Shown piece by piece: positions 25,485-33,578 of a stretch of 64,000 bases of DNA. The DNA comes from Alsobacter ponti (GTDB lineage Bacteria; Pseudomonadota; Alphaproteobacteria; Rhizobiales; Beijerinckiaceae): NCBI RefSeq assembly GCF_024294805.1, contig NZ_JANCLU010000001.1, forward strand, positions 248,001 to 312,000, written 5' to 3'. The position numbers and the translations under genes are program-made. The notes under the pieces are model-generated. The model ran no database searches. It was not told where the DNA came from and saw nothing but the letters and a program-made list of their open reading frames with translations. Each line of letters opens with the position of its first letter. Position 1 is the stretch's first letter.

Positions 25485-26420
25485 TCACTCGTCGTGGATC
25501 TGGCCGCCATCATAGCCGCACGCGATCCGGCCGAGGGCGGCCCGGAAGGCGTCGGTCTCGATCTCGGCTCTCGCCGCCGCGAGCGCGTCGGGGCTGGCCT
25601 CCTCGCCGCGGCCCCGCACCAGGACGCGGGCGAGCGCGTCCAGGGGGATGTTGGGCAGATCGGCCCAGAAGCCCTTCGCCAACGCTCCGGCGAGGGCGTG
25701 GTCCGGGTGGGCGGCGTTTTCGGGTGCGCGGCCGATTTCGTACATGTGCGTCGCCGCGCCCCAGTCCGCGCGTTCGGCCGGCAGGCGTTCGAACACGTCC
25801 GGGCGCTCCTGCGCCACATAGAACCTGTTGAGAGTATCGAACAGGCGGAACCGGTAGCCCCGCGCCAGCAGCTCCGGCTCCCACGCGTCCCACGCGCGGT
25901 CTCCCGCGCCCGGCGTCACGGCTTCGGCGACCACCACGGCAGGCCGGAAGCGGGACCAGTCATTGCCCGCCAGAACGTCCGCCTCCGCGCCCTCGACGTC
26001 GATCTTGAGGATGTCGATCGCGGTCACCTTGTGCCGCTCGCACAGCGTGGCGAGCGTCAGGCAGGGCAGCACGCGGGTTTCGTAAGCCGCGCCGAACGCG
26101 CCCGCCGCCCGGGCGTGCTCCTCGACCGTGGTCGAGAAGCCGTGCAGGCGCTCGACCTGATGGAAGCGGGCCTCGCCGTCGCGACGTCCGACCAGTCCCT
26201 CGAAGACGGCATCGCGAGGCCGCAGCCTGCCATAGAGCGCCGCCAGCTCGGGCTGCGGCTCCGCCACGATGCCGCGCCAGCCGCGCTCGTAGAAGAACTG
26301 CGTGACGTTGTCGGCGACCGGATGGCCCGCGCCCACATCGATGTAGAAGCCGCTCGACTGTCCCGCGAAGGCCAGCGAGAGGTGATAGTCCTCGAGGTTC
26401 TGCGCGTACGACAGCAGCAT
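25485..26420 (-). CDS. FkbM-family SAM-dependent methyltransferase
   Basis: A 311-residue protein with the FkbM methyltransferase core at about 1-200. Motif I is GFYIDVGAGHPVADNVTQFF, later blocks include GIVAEPQPELAALYGRL, and ILKIDVEGAEADVLAG is the family signature. FkbM proteins methylate hydroxyl groups on sugars, polyketides or lipids; the C-terminal extension (ATHMYEIGRAPENAA onward) is not assignable. No glycosyltransferase or polysaccharide gene lies nearby, so the substrate is unknown. ATG at 26420 gives MLLSYAQNLEDYHL, the usual FkbM beginning. Confidence 0.88.
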   Translation of the reverse strand: MLLSYAQNLEDYHLSLAFAGQSSGFYIDVGAGHPVADNVTQFFYERGWRGIVAEPQPELAALYGRLRPRDAVFEGLVGRRDGEARFHQVERLHGFSTTVEEHARAAGAFGAAYETRVLPCLTLATLCERHKVTAIDILKIDVEGAEADVLAGNDWSRFRPAVVVAEAVTPGAGDRAWDAWEPELLARGYRFRLFDTLNRFYVAQERPDVFERLPAERADWGAATHMYEIGRAPENAAHPDHALAGALAKGFWADLPNIPLDALARVLVRGRGEEASPDALAAARAEIETDAFRAALGRIACGYDGGQIHDE

Positions 26421-26777
26421 GGGGCGCCTCGCGCGATGTCGGCCGGACGACGGCCAATGGCGACGGGAGCGTCGCGCCGACCATCGATAACAGAGTGACG
26501 GGGCGTGCGCAGTGGCCGCTGCCGCCTGGCGGCGCGGGTTTCGGACCACGAGCGCTGCCACATCGCGCCTGAGCTGCCCGCATTCATTCGATGCCGACGC
26601 TCCGGGGCACAAGGGCCACGAACGCTCCAAGCTGGATTGCGCTCGTCGCCGTCCCGATCACATGCAAGCGACGATGACGTTTTCGCGTCCCTAAACTGGC
26701 CGCTGATGGTACGGTAGTTGACGGTTGGTCCAACGTGATCGGGTTTTTGCTGCAAGCTGGCGCCAAGGGAGGTGAGC
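26421..26777. other. Divergent intergenic region, 357 bp
   Basis: This lies between the leftward FkbM gene and the rightward rhodanese gene. Composition drops toward the right end. A TTGACG at 26718-26723 could be a -35 element for the rhodanese gene, but no convincing -10 stands at the right distance. A strong Shine-Dalgarno sequence (AAGGGAGG, 26765-26772) closes the region. Short frames here do not resemble proteins, and I found no copy of the tRNA 3' end. Confidence 0.4.
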
Positions 26778-27536
26778 TTGGAACACTATAGCTTTCGGGC
26801 CGTAGCCAAAATCGCGGCGATTTCCGTGTTGATGTTCACCGGACAGGCGACTGCTCAAGAAGCCGGTATCTTAAGCGCGACGACTGGCGAGAGTGGACAG
26901 AAGACGGAGGAAGTCAGCACTGAGCAAATGCGTCGGATCGTGGCCGATGGCAGCTCTGTGATCCTGGACACGAGGCCGCGCTCCGAGTTCGTGAACGGTC
27001 ATATTCCCGGTGCGAACAACCTGTCTGCTTCGCCTTCGGACCTTGCGGAAGCTGTCGGCCAGCTTGTCTCGGGAGACAAAGCGAAGTCGTTGATTTTGTA
27101 TTGCAACGGTCCGTTCTGTCAGGCCAGCCGCCGGGTAAGCGACCTGCTTCTTGCAGCCGGCTTCACGAATGTTCGTCGATATCAACTTGGAATGCCCATT
27201 TGGCGCTCTCTTGGTGGCCCAACCGTCGTCGAGATCGAAGGCGTGGCAAGAGTTTACAAACAAGACCACACTGCAGTGTTTCTAGACGCAAGGTCCACCG
27301 AAGAGTTCGCAAAAGGCAGCCTGCCTCGCGCCCTGCATCTAACCGCGGAGCAGGCCAAGTCCGTCCAGGGCAGCCCCATGCCCCTCGACGATTTCAACAC
27401 GCGAATCGTGGTCTTTGGCCGTGGCGCTGAGCAGGCTCGGGCACTCGCCGCAGCCCTGAGCATTCGTCCGTGGCACAACGTGGCGTACTATCCAGGCAAA
27501 TTCGAGGACTTGGAAGCGGTCCTCCGAACGCCTTGA
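26778..27536 (+). CDS. Exported tandem-rhodanese protein, atypical composition
   Basis: A 252-residue protein with a Sec signal peptide (AISVLMFTGQATAQ) and two rhodanese-like domains. The first (about 45-150) has the active-site loop YCNGPFCQASRR with cysteines C109 and C114; the second (about 155-250) has LDARSTEEF but no catalytic cysteine (VFGRGAEQA), so it is probably structural. Sulfur transfer or redox work in the periplasm is inferred. TTG at 26778 was chosen because the Shine-Dalgarno AAGGGAGG ends five bases before it; GTG at 26772 would overlap that site. A/T-rich codons set it apart from its neighbours, suggesting transfer. Confidence 0.8.
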   Translation: MEHYSFRAVAKIAAISVLMFTGQATAQEAGILSATTGESGQKTEEVSTEQMRRIVADGSSVILDTRPRSEFVNGHIPGANNLSASPSDLAEAVGQLVSGDKAKSLILYCNGPFCQASRRVSDLLLAAGFTNVRRYQLGMPIWRSLGGPTVVEIEGVARVYKQDHTAVFLDARSTEEFAKGSLPRALHLTAEQAKSVQGSPMPLDDFNTRIVVFGRGAEQARALAAALSIRPWHNVAYYPGKFEDLEAVLRTP

Positions 27537-27643
27537 ATCCACCTGAGGCAGAGACGGATGTTATCGGCGTCTCCGCCACCCAACCCGCGAAATGACGCGC
27601 TATTCCGTGATCGCGAAGATCTCCCCAGCTCGCGGAGAGCTTT

Positions 27644-27719
27644 TGGTGGGCCCGGCAGGACTCGAACCTGCAACCAGACCGTTATGAGCGGCCGGCTCTA
27701 ACCGTTGAGCTACGGGCCC
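27644..27719 (-). tRNA. ileX: tRNA-Ile2 (anticodon CAU)
   Basis: A 76-nt cloverleaf including an encoded CCA (27644-27646). The acceptor stem pairs GGGCCCG (27713-27719) with CGGGCCC (27648-27654), the D-stem is GCTC/GAGC, and the anticodon stem is GGCCG/CGGTC around the loop CTCATAA. The T-arm has GGTTCGAGTC. The CAU anticodon together with this arm pattern matches the minor isoleucine tRNA, whose C34 is converted to lysidine by TilS to read AUA, rather than methionine tRNA. Identity as Ile2 is inferred from resemblance to known ileX-type sequences. Confidence 0.85.
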
Positions 27720-27750
27720 GGCGGGGCGGAGCCCGGACGCCAGCGGGCGC

Positions 27751-27779
27751 ACTTAAGCGGAACTCGACGCCCGGCGCAA
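27751..27779 (-). promoter_or_regulatory. Candidate promoter of the tRNA gene
   Basis: On the minus strand TTGCGC (27774-27779) and TTAAGT (27751-27756) stand 17 bp apart, about 32 bases ahead of the tRNA. Spacing is ideal, and the -10 is a partial match to consensus. It is supported only by pattern. Confidence 0.4.
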
Positions 27780-27800
27780 TCGCGGCCGCGTGGGCTCGGC

Positions 27801-27917
27801 TCAGAGGCCGGCGCCGCTCTCGTTGCAATCGTCGGCGAAGCGGCCCGGAAGACGGAACAGGGCGGCGAGCAGGTCTCCGACCGTTTCGATGACGATCTCG
27901 ATGGCGTCGATCAGCAT
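27801..27917 (-). CDS. Putative 38-residue small protein
   Basis: The frame encodes MLIDAIEIVIETVGDLLA followed by ALFRLPGRFADDCNESGAGL, an amphipathic or membrane-associated helix with a polar tail. The case for it rests on a near-perfect Shine-Dalgarno (AGGGGAG, on the minus strand at 27924-27930) six bases before the ATG at 27917. No function can be suggested. It lies alone in the 419-bp gap between the tRNA and ettA, oriented toward the tRNA. The rest of that gap (27918-28138) should hold the ettA promoter, but no clear boxes were seen. Confidence 0.45.
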   Translation of the reverse strand: MLIDAIEIVIETVGDLLAALFRLPGRFADDCNESGAGL

Positions 27918-28138
27918 CCCCGTCTCCCCTCTCCGCGACGCAGCCAAGGTCGTGTTCGAATGCGGCGAGAGTCGGGACGCATCGAGACCTTCGGAGGGCG
28001 TTTGCGCGCGGCGCGCCGACAGGGTGAACAAAAGGTTGACGCGCTGTCCGGCCGGCCATCCGAGGCCCTTGCCCGCCCGTTGGGCGGTCGCTACATAGCG
28101 GGCACCATTCCGACATCGCGAACCGTGGAAGGGCGGCC

Positions 28139-29794
28139 ATGGCCTCCTATCAGTACGTCTACCATATGCAGGGTCTGTCGAAGACCTATCCGGGGGGCAA
28201 GAAGGTCCTCGACAATATCCACCTGTCCTTCTACCCGGACGCGAAGATCGGCGTGCTGGGCGTCAACGGCTCGGGCAAGTCCACGCTGCTGCGCATCATG
28301 GCCGGCATCGACAAGGAGTTCGTGGGCGAGGGATGGGTCGCCGAGGGCGCGCGCGTCGGCTACCTGCCGCAGGAGCCGCAGCTCGATCCCAACCTCTCGG
28401 TCCGCGACAACGTGATGCTCGGCGTCGGCCCGCAGAAGGCGGTGCTCGACCGCTACAACGAGCTGGCGATGAACTACTCGGACGACACCGCCGACGAGAT
28501 GATGAAGCTGCAGGACGAGATCGAGGCCAAGGGCCTGTGGGATCTCGACAGCAAGGTCGACCAGGCGATGGACGCCCTGCGCTGCCCGCCCGACGACGCC
28601 GAGGTCGCCAAGCTCTCGGGCGGCGAGAAGCGCCGCGTCGCACTGTGCCAGCTGCTGCTGTCGCAGCCCGAGATGCTGCTGCTCGACGAGCCCACCAACC
28701 ATCTCGACGCCGAGACGGTGGCCTGGCTGGAAGGCCATTTGCGCACCTATCCCGGCGCCATCCTGATCGTCACCCACGACCGCTACTTCCTCGACAACGT
28801 CACCGGCTGGATCCTCGAGCTCGACCGCGGCCGCGGCATCCCCTACGAGGGCAACTACTCCTCGTGGCTGCAGCAGAAGCAGAAGCGCCTGATGCAGGAG
28901 GGCCGCGAGGAGGAGGCGCGCCAGCGCGCGCTGGAGCGCGAGAGCGAGTGGATCGCCGCGTCGCCCCGCGCCCGCCAGGCCAAGTCCAAGGCGCGCATCC
29001 AGCGCTACGAGGACCTTCTGCAGAAGCAGAACGACAAGGCGCCGACGACCGCGCAGATCGTCATCCCCGTCGCCGAGCGCCTGGGCACCAACGTCATCGA
29101 CTTCGACGGGCTGTCGAAGGGCTTCGGCGACCGCCTGCTGATCGAGAACCTCACCTTCAAGCTGCCGCCCGGCGGCATCGTCGGCGTGATCGGGCCGAAC
29201 GGCGCGGGCAAGACGACGCTGTTCCGCATGATCACCGGCCAGGAAAAGCCGGACGCCGGCAGCATCTCGATTGGCGAGTCGGTGAAGCTCGGCTATGTCG
29301 ACCAGTCCCGCGACGCGCTCGACGACAAGAAGACCGTCTGGGAGGAAATCTCCGGCGGCAACGACGTCATCTATCTCGGCAAGCGCGAGTTCAATTCGCG
29401 CGCCTATTGCGCGGCGTTCAACTTCAAGGGCGGCGACCAGCAGAAGAAGGTCGGCATGCTCTCGGGCGGCGAGCGCAACCGCGTCCACCTCGCCAAGATG
29501 CTGAAGTCCGGCGCCAACGTGCTGCTGCTCGACGAGCCGACCAACGACCTCGACGTCGACACGCTGCGCGCGCTGGAGGAGGCGCTGGAGGACTTCGCCG
29601 GCTGCGCCGTCATCATCAGCCACGATCGCTTCTTCCTCGACCGCGTCGCCACGCACATGCTCGCCTTCGAGGGCGACAGCCATGTCGAGTGGTTCGAGGG
29701 CAACTTCCAGGACTACGAGGAGGACAAGAAGCGCCGCCTCGGCATCGACAGCACCATCCCGCACCGCATCAAGTACAAGAAGTTCGGCCGCTGA
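28139..29794 (+). CDS. ettA: Energy-dependent translational throttle protein EttA (ABC-F)
   Basis: A 551-residue soluble ABC-F ATPase that binds the ribosomal E site and gates early elongation according to the ATP/ADP ratio. Two ABC domains have Walker A loops GVNGSGKST and GPNGAGKTT, signatures [14 protein letters not shown] and [13 protein letters not shown], and Walker B motifs ending DEPTNHLDA and DEPTNDLDV. The interdomain linker with [20 protein letters not shown] is the P-site-tRNA-interacting region. Length and the start ([19 protein letters not shown]) match EttA rather than Uup or YheS. It stands alone as one transcription unit. Confidence 0.97.
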   Translation: MASYQYVYHMQGLSKTYPGGKKVLDNIHLSFYPDAKIGVLGVNGSGKSTLLRIMAGIDKEFVGEGWVAEGARVGYLPQEPQLDPNLSVRDNVMLGVGPQKAVLDRYNELAMNYSDDTADEMMKLQDEIEAKGLWDLDSKVDQAMDALRCPPDDAEVAKLSGGEKRRVALCQLLLSQPEMLLLDEPTNHLDAETVAWLEGHLRTYPGAILIVTHDRYFLDNVTGWILELDRGRGIPYEGNYSSWLQQKQKRLMQEGREEEARQRALERESEWIAASPRARQAKSKARIQRYEDLLQKQNDKAPTTAQIVIPVAERLGTNVIDFDGLSKGFGDRLLIENLTFKLPPGGIVGVIGPNGAGKTTLFRMITGQEKPDAGSISIGESVKLGYVDQSRDALDDKKTVWEEISGGNDVIYLGKREFNSRAYCAAFNFKGGDQQKKVGMLSGGERNRVHLAKMLKSGANVLLLDEPTNDLDVDTLRALEEALEDFAGCAVIISHDRFFLDRVATHMLAFEGDSHVEWFEGNFQDYEEDKKRRLGIDSTIPHRIKYKKFGR

Positions 29795-29802
29795 GGCGGC
29801 CG
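29785..29802 (+). terminator. Hairpin across the ettA stop codon
   Basis: CGGCCGC (29785-29791) and GCGGCCG (29796-29802) form a perfect 7-bp stem with the loop TGAG, so the stop codon lies in the loop. No T-run follows, so intrinsic termination is doubtful; it may instead protect the mRNA end. Confidence 0.35.
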
Positions 29803-29887
29803 GTGGCGAGCCGAGGCGGAGCGGTCAGAGTCCGTTCCGTCGCGGCTGCCCGTTCTCCGCCGACGCCGCTCCCGACCGGTCAGTCCG

Positions 29888-30991
29888 TCAGGAGCGGCTT
29901 CTGAGGCGGATGTTCTTGTTGTCGATTTGCAGGTCGAACCTGGACAGGAAGCTCATGCCGAGCAACCCGTCGACCTTGTTCCCGAACCCGACGGCGGTTT
30001 CCTGGACGACCACGGCGACGCCCTCGGCCTTGATGCTCCTGAACTGAACCGTCTGCGCTTTGCCAGTGCGTGCGCTGGCGACTCCGTTGGCGGTGCGGAT
30101 CTGGACGAGGCTGGCGCCGTCCGTCTGGATCCCGGCCCTGGCGGCGAAGTCCCGCGTGAGCGACACGAAGGTTGCGCCGGTGTCGAGGATGAACAGGCCC
30201 TTCGCGCCGTTGACGGTGACGGGAATCGTCACCGTCTCGCCGAGCCGGGCGATCGGGATCGTCTCCTCGCGACCCGTCGTCGCCGGGCAGCCGCCCTTCG
30301 CGCGCAGACCGGCGAGGATCGCCTGCGTCTGACTGTTATCGTTCCGGACCGGGTCGATCGCGACCCATGTCGCGATGGGGGTCATCGCGTCGCACGGACG
30401 ACCGAGCTCTTCGTAGCTCTTCGACATGGTCACGTAGGCCGAGCTCGAGATGCGGGTTTTGTCGCCGAACAGCGCGACGGCGGTCGCCATGTCGTCGATC
30501 GCGCGCTCGTAGTCCTTCGCGCCAAATCGCGCCAGCCCGCGCAAATAATAGCCGTTGTCGTCGTAGGGGCTCAGCTTGATCAACTCCGTCGCGGCATCGG
30601 CGGCGCCGGCGTGGTCGGACAGGCGGTAGAGGATGTTCACGGCGGTGCGGAGGGATCCTGCGTCGCCGCCGCAATCCCTTGAGAACGCGATCAGCGCGCG
30701 CGCCGCGTCCCGTCGCCTTCCCGCGGTTTCAAGCGCGGCGCCCAGGTTGCGGATTGCGGTCTTGTCGCAGGGCTCGCGGGACAGCTCGTCCAAGCTGTTC
30801 CAAACCTTCTTTTGCTCCACCACTTCGAGCGGCAGGTTCAATCCAAATCTCTCGAGAGCGGGAAGGCGGTCCACGTAGGGACTATCCTGCGCGAGAGACG
30901 GAGCGGCCAGCACCAGGACGGCTGCGGCGGCAAGCGGCGATAGCAATCTCACAATCAAAAATCCCGATGAAAAACGGCTGAAGCTTAGCAA
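29888..30991 (-). CDS. Exported retropepsin-like aspartic protease with TPR-like N-terminal region
   Basis: A 367-residue protein. A hydrophobic signal (LLSPLAAAAVLVLAAPSLA) occupies roughly residues 17-35. Residues 50-215 form TPR-like helical pairs (for example NGYYLRGLARFGAKDYERAI). The C-terminal 130 residues are a clan AA protease domain with the catalytic motif LDTGATFVSL and the partner hydrophobic strand GLLGMSFLSRFDLQID. Such single-domain proteases act as dimers; the target is unknown. It is convergent with ettA, 93 bp between stops. Confidence 0.85.
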   Translation of the reverse strand: MLSFSRFSSGFLIVRLLSPLAAAAVLVLAAPSLAQDSPYVDRLPALERFGLNLPLEVVEQKKVWNSLDELSREPCDKTAIRNLGAALETAGRRRDAARALIAFSRDCGGDAGSLRTAVNILYRLSDHAGAADAATELIKLSPYDDNGYYLRGLARFGAKDYERAIDDMATAVALFGDKTRISSSAYVTMSKSYEELGRPCDAMTPIATWVAIDPVRNDNSQTQAILAGLRAKGGCPATTGREETIPIARLGETVTIPVTVNGAKGLFILDTGATFVSLTRDFAARAGIQTDGASLVQIRTANGVASARTGKAQTVQFRSIKAEGVAVVVQETAVGFGNKVDGLLGMSFLSRFDLQIDNKNIRLRSRS

Positions 30992-31128
30992 GCGGATTTG
31001 GCCCGCGAAAGACGGCGCTCGTCGCGCCCGTCGCGATTGGGTCGGCGCTGTCGGAGGGGCGCAACGACGTTCTATCGCGCTCGCGCCGGACTGGACGCGG
31101 TGGGCCGCGCCGGCTTAGTTTCGAGCCC

Positions 31129-32622
31129 GTGAGCACCATCGACATCCCGGGCGCGGCGGGGACACGCAGCCGCGAAGCCATCGCCACTCCCGAGGAGGCG
31201 GTCGACCGCCTCGCCGAGCTTTTCAACGCGGCGACCGGCGCTCTGCGCGCCAGCGTCGAGCGGTTCCTGGATACCGGCGCGCCGCCCACTCCCGAGGAGC
31301 GGCTGACGTTCCGCTATCCCGAGCTGACGCTGACCTACCGGCCCGAGGGCGTGCCGGCGACGAGCCCGCGCGCCTTCGCCAAGTTCGCCGAGGCGGGCAT
31401 CTACACGACCACGGTGACGCATCCCACGGCGTTCCGATCCTACCTGCTGGAGCAGCTGCGCCCGCTGGTCGGCGAGTTCGGCGCGACCATCGAGGTCGGC
31501 GTCGGCCCGCAGGAGATCCCCTATCCCTACGTGTTCGAGCGCGGCGACGAGCTGGGCCGCGGCTCGGCGACGGCGGCCGAGCTGGCGCGCTTCTTCCCGA
31601 CGCCGCTGCTCTCCAGCGTCGGCGACGAGATCGCCGACGGCGTCTTCGAGTTCGTGCCGGGCGAGCCGCGGCCGCTCGCTCTGTTCGACGCGGTGCGGGT
31701 GGACTACTCGCTGCGCCGGCTCGTCCACTACACGGGCACGGACTGGCGGCACGTGCAGCCGTGGATCCTGCTCACCAACTATCATCGCTATGTCGACCAG
31801 TTCGTGCAGTGGGGCGTCGAGCAGCTGAGAGGGGAGGGCGCTTACGAGCGGCTCGAACTGCCCGGCGGCGTGCGCCTGACGCGCGACATGGATGACGCCG
31901 AGATCGAGGCCAGGATCGCCGCCGCGCCCTGGCACCGCTTCCAGATGCCGGCCTACCACGCGGTGGCGCCCGGCGGGCGCGGGGTCACGCTCGTCAACAT
32001 CGGCGTCGGCCCGTCCAACGCCAAGAACATCACGGACCACCTCGCCGTGCTGCGTCCCCATGCGTGGCTGATGGTGGGCCATTGCGGCGGGCTGCGGCAG
32101 TCGCAGCACATCGGCCACTACGTGCTGGCGCACGGCTATCTCCGGCAGGATCGCATCCTCGACGCGCTGGTCCCCACCGACGTGCCGATCCCGGCGCTGG
32201 CGGAGGTGCAGGTGGCGCTGCAGGAGGCGGCGGCGCGGATCACGGGCGACCGCGGCGAGGCGCTGAAACGGCGGCTGCGGACCGGCACCGTCGTCACCTA
32301 TGACGACCGCAATTGGGAGCTGCGCTGGAGCCAGGAGCGGCGGCGCATCAATCTCTCCCGCGCCATCGCCGTCGACATGGAGAGCGGCACCGTCGCGGCC
32401 CAGGGCTTTCGCCTGCGCGTCCCCTACGGCACGCTGCTGTGCGTCTCCGACAAGCCGCTGCACGGCGAGATCAAGCTGCCGGGCGCCGCCAACGCCTTCT
32501 ACGAGCGCGCCGTGAGCGAGCACCTGCGCATCGGCCTCGCGGCGCTCGACCAACTGCGCAGCCAGCGCGAAGGGCTGCATTCGAGGAAGCTCAGGAGCTT
32601 CGACGAACCGCCGTTCAGGTAG
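31129..32622 (+). CDS. amn: AMP nucleosidase
   Basis: A 497-residue enzyme hydrolysing AMP to adenine and ribose 5-phosphate in the cytoplasm, which helps set adenylate levels. It has the N-terminal Amn-specific domain (about 1-190: FRYPELTLTYRPEGVP, YPYVFERGD) and a C-terminal nucleoside-phosphorylase-like domain with VNIGVGPSNAKNITDHLAVL, MVGHCGGLRQSQ and the catalytic region AVDMESGTVAAQGFR. Full family length. The proposed start is GTG at 31129; it lacks a clear Shine-Dalgarno, so the exact start is less certain. Divergent from the protease gene. Confidence 0.95.
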   Translation: MSTIDIPGAAGTRSREAIATPEEAVDRLAELFNAATGALRASVERFLDTGAPPTPEERLTFRYPELTLTYRPEGVPATSPRAFAKFAEAGIYTTTVTHPTAFRSYLLEQLRPLVGEFGATIEVGVGPQEIPYPYVFERGDELGRGSATAAELARFFPTPLLSSVGDEIADGVFEFVPGEPRPLALFDAVRVDYSLRRLVHYTGTDWRHVQPWILLTNYHRYVDQFVQWGVEQLRGEGAYERLELPGGVRLTRDMDDAEIEARIAAAPWHRFQMPAYHAVAPGGRGVTLVNIGVGPSNAKNITDHLAVLRPHAWLMVGHCGGLRQSQHIGHYVLAHGYLRQDRILDALVPTDVPIPALAEVQVALQEAAARITGDRGEALKRRLRTGTVVTYDDRNWELRWSQERRRINLSRAIAVDMESGTVAAQGFRLRVPYGTLLCVSDKPLHGEIKLPGAANAFYERAVSEHLRIGLAALDQLRSQREGLHSRKLRSFDEPPFR

Positions 32623-32723
32623 TGCGAATTGCGGGCTCCCGCCACGACCCCTTGCAGCTTGACAGGCCCGCCGCGTTTGGCGAGGCAGGGGTGTCCTGCC
32701 TCCGCTCCAGCCCGGTCCGCGTG

Positions 32724-33434
32724 ATGCCCCTCAGCCTCGACATCGGCGAACTCGTCCCCGCCTTCCCCGACTTCTCCGCTGCGCTCGTCGTCGCGGAAGG
32801 GCTGTCGATCCCGGCCGAGCGGCCCGAAGCGCTCGACGCGGAGATCAGGAGGCGCGAGGCGGAGTGCCGGGAGCGCTGGGGCGGCACGGAGTTGTCCGCC
32901 ATCCCCGGCGTCGCCGCGTGGCGCGCGGCCTACCGGGCGTTCGGCATCAAGAAGACGAGCTATCGCTGCTCCGTCGAGCGCATCGTCAAGAACGTGCTCG
33001 CCGGCCGCGAGCTGCCGCGCATCAACGCCTTCGTGGACGCCTACAACGCCGTGTCGCTGGCCCACGTGCTGTGCGTCGGCGCGGACGACGTCGACCGCAT
33101 CGAGCCGCCGCTCGCCTTCCGCTATTCGCGCCCGGGCGACAGCTTCGTCGACATGGCGGCGGAGCCGGGCGAAGACCCCAACGATCCGCCCAAGCCCGGC
33201 GAGGTCGTTTACGCCGACGCGCGGCACGTGCTGTGCCGGCGCTGGAACTGGCGGCAGGACGCGCGCACGCTGGTGACCCCGCAGACCACGGGCGCGGTGG
33301 TGACGCTGCAGGCGAACGGCGTGGGCGATCCACTGGCCGCCGCCGACGACCTGGCGCGGCTGCTGCGCGACTCGTGCGGCGGCGCGTGCCGGGTCGCTGT
33401 GGTGTCGGCGGCGTCGCCTCGCGTGAGCCTCTGA
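32724..33434 (+). CDS. B3/B4 tRNA-binding domain protein
   Basis: A 236-residue stand-alone protein with the B3/B4 fold found in the beta subunit of phenylalanyl-tRNA synthetase. Diagnostic blocks are WRAAYRAFGIKKTSYRCSVE, LPRINAFVDAYNAVSLAHVL and a CRRWNWRQDARTLV stretch. In the synthetase this region takes part in editing misacylated tRNA; free-standing copies may act as trans-editing or ligand-binding proteins, which is unproven. ATG at 32724 follows amn by 101 bp. It lies upstream of the SahR-like gene but is separated by 144 bp with its own regulatory site. Confidence 0.85.
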   Translation: MPLSLDIGELVPAFPDFSAALVVAEGLSIPAERPEALDAEIRRREAECRERWGGTELSAIPGVAAWRAAYRAFGIKKTSYRCSVERIVKNVLAGRELPRINAFVDAYNAVSLAHVLCVGADDVDRIEPPLAFRYSRPGDSFVDMAAEPGEDPNDPPKPGEVVYADARHVLCRRWNWRQDARTLVTPQTTGAVVTLQANGVGDPLAAADDLARLLRDSCGGACRVAVVSAASPRVSL

Positions 33435-33529
33435 GCGGCGACGCGCAGGCCCCAGAGATTGCAGACTTCGCCTCGGGGGTGCTGCCCTCGCGCCGATTTC
33501 GCTTGTCTCCACAAAACCGTCTTGCGCAC

Positions 33530-33545
33530 ATAAAGATATGTTTAT
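33530..33545. promoter_or_regulatory. Imperfect palindrome, candidate operator of the ArsR-methyltransferase gene
   Basis: ATAAAGATATGTTTAT is a 16-bp palindrome with one mismatched symmetric pair. It lies 33 bp before the ATG of an ArsR-type gene in an A/T-rich patch that stands out from the flanking G/C-rich sequence. Autoregulation through this site, covering metF as well, is inferred. Confidence 0.6.
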
Positions 33546-33578
33546 ATCAATCATGATGGAGATTGACGCGGGACGGCG

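Noticed and set aside
26421-26777. Possible transposon or integrase remnant left of the rhodanese gene
   Set aside because: No inverted terminal repeats, target duplication or recognisable transposase fragment could be seen in any frame.
27644-27719. tRNA read as elongator methionine tRNA because of its CAU anticodon
   Set aside because: The arms, including the CTCATAA loop and flanking stem, resemble tRNA-Ile2 much more closely; the call rests on resemblance, so some doubt remains.
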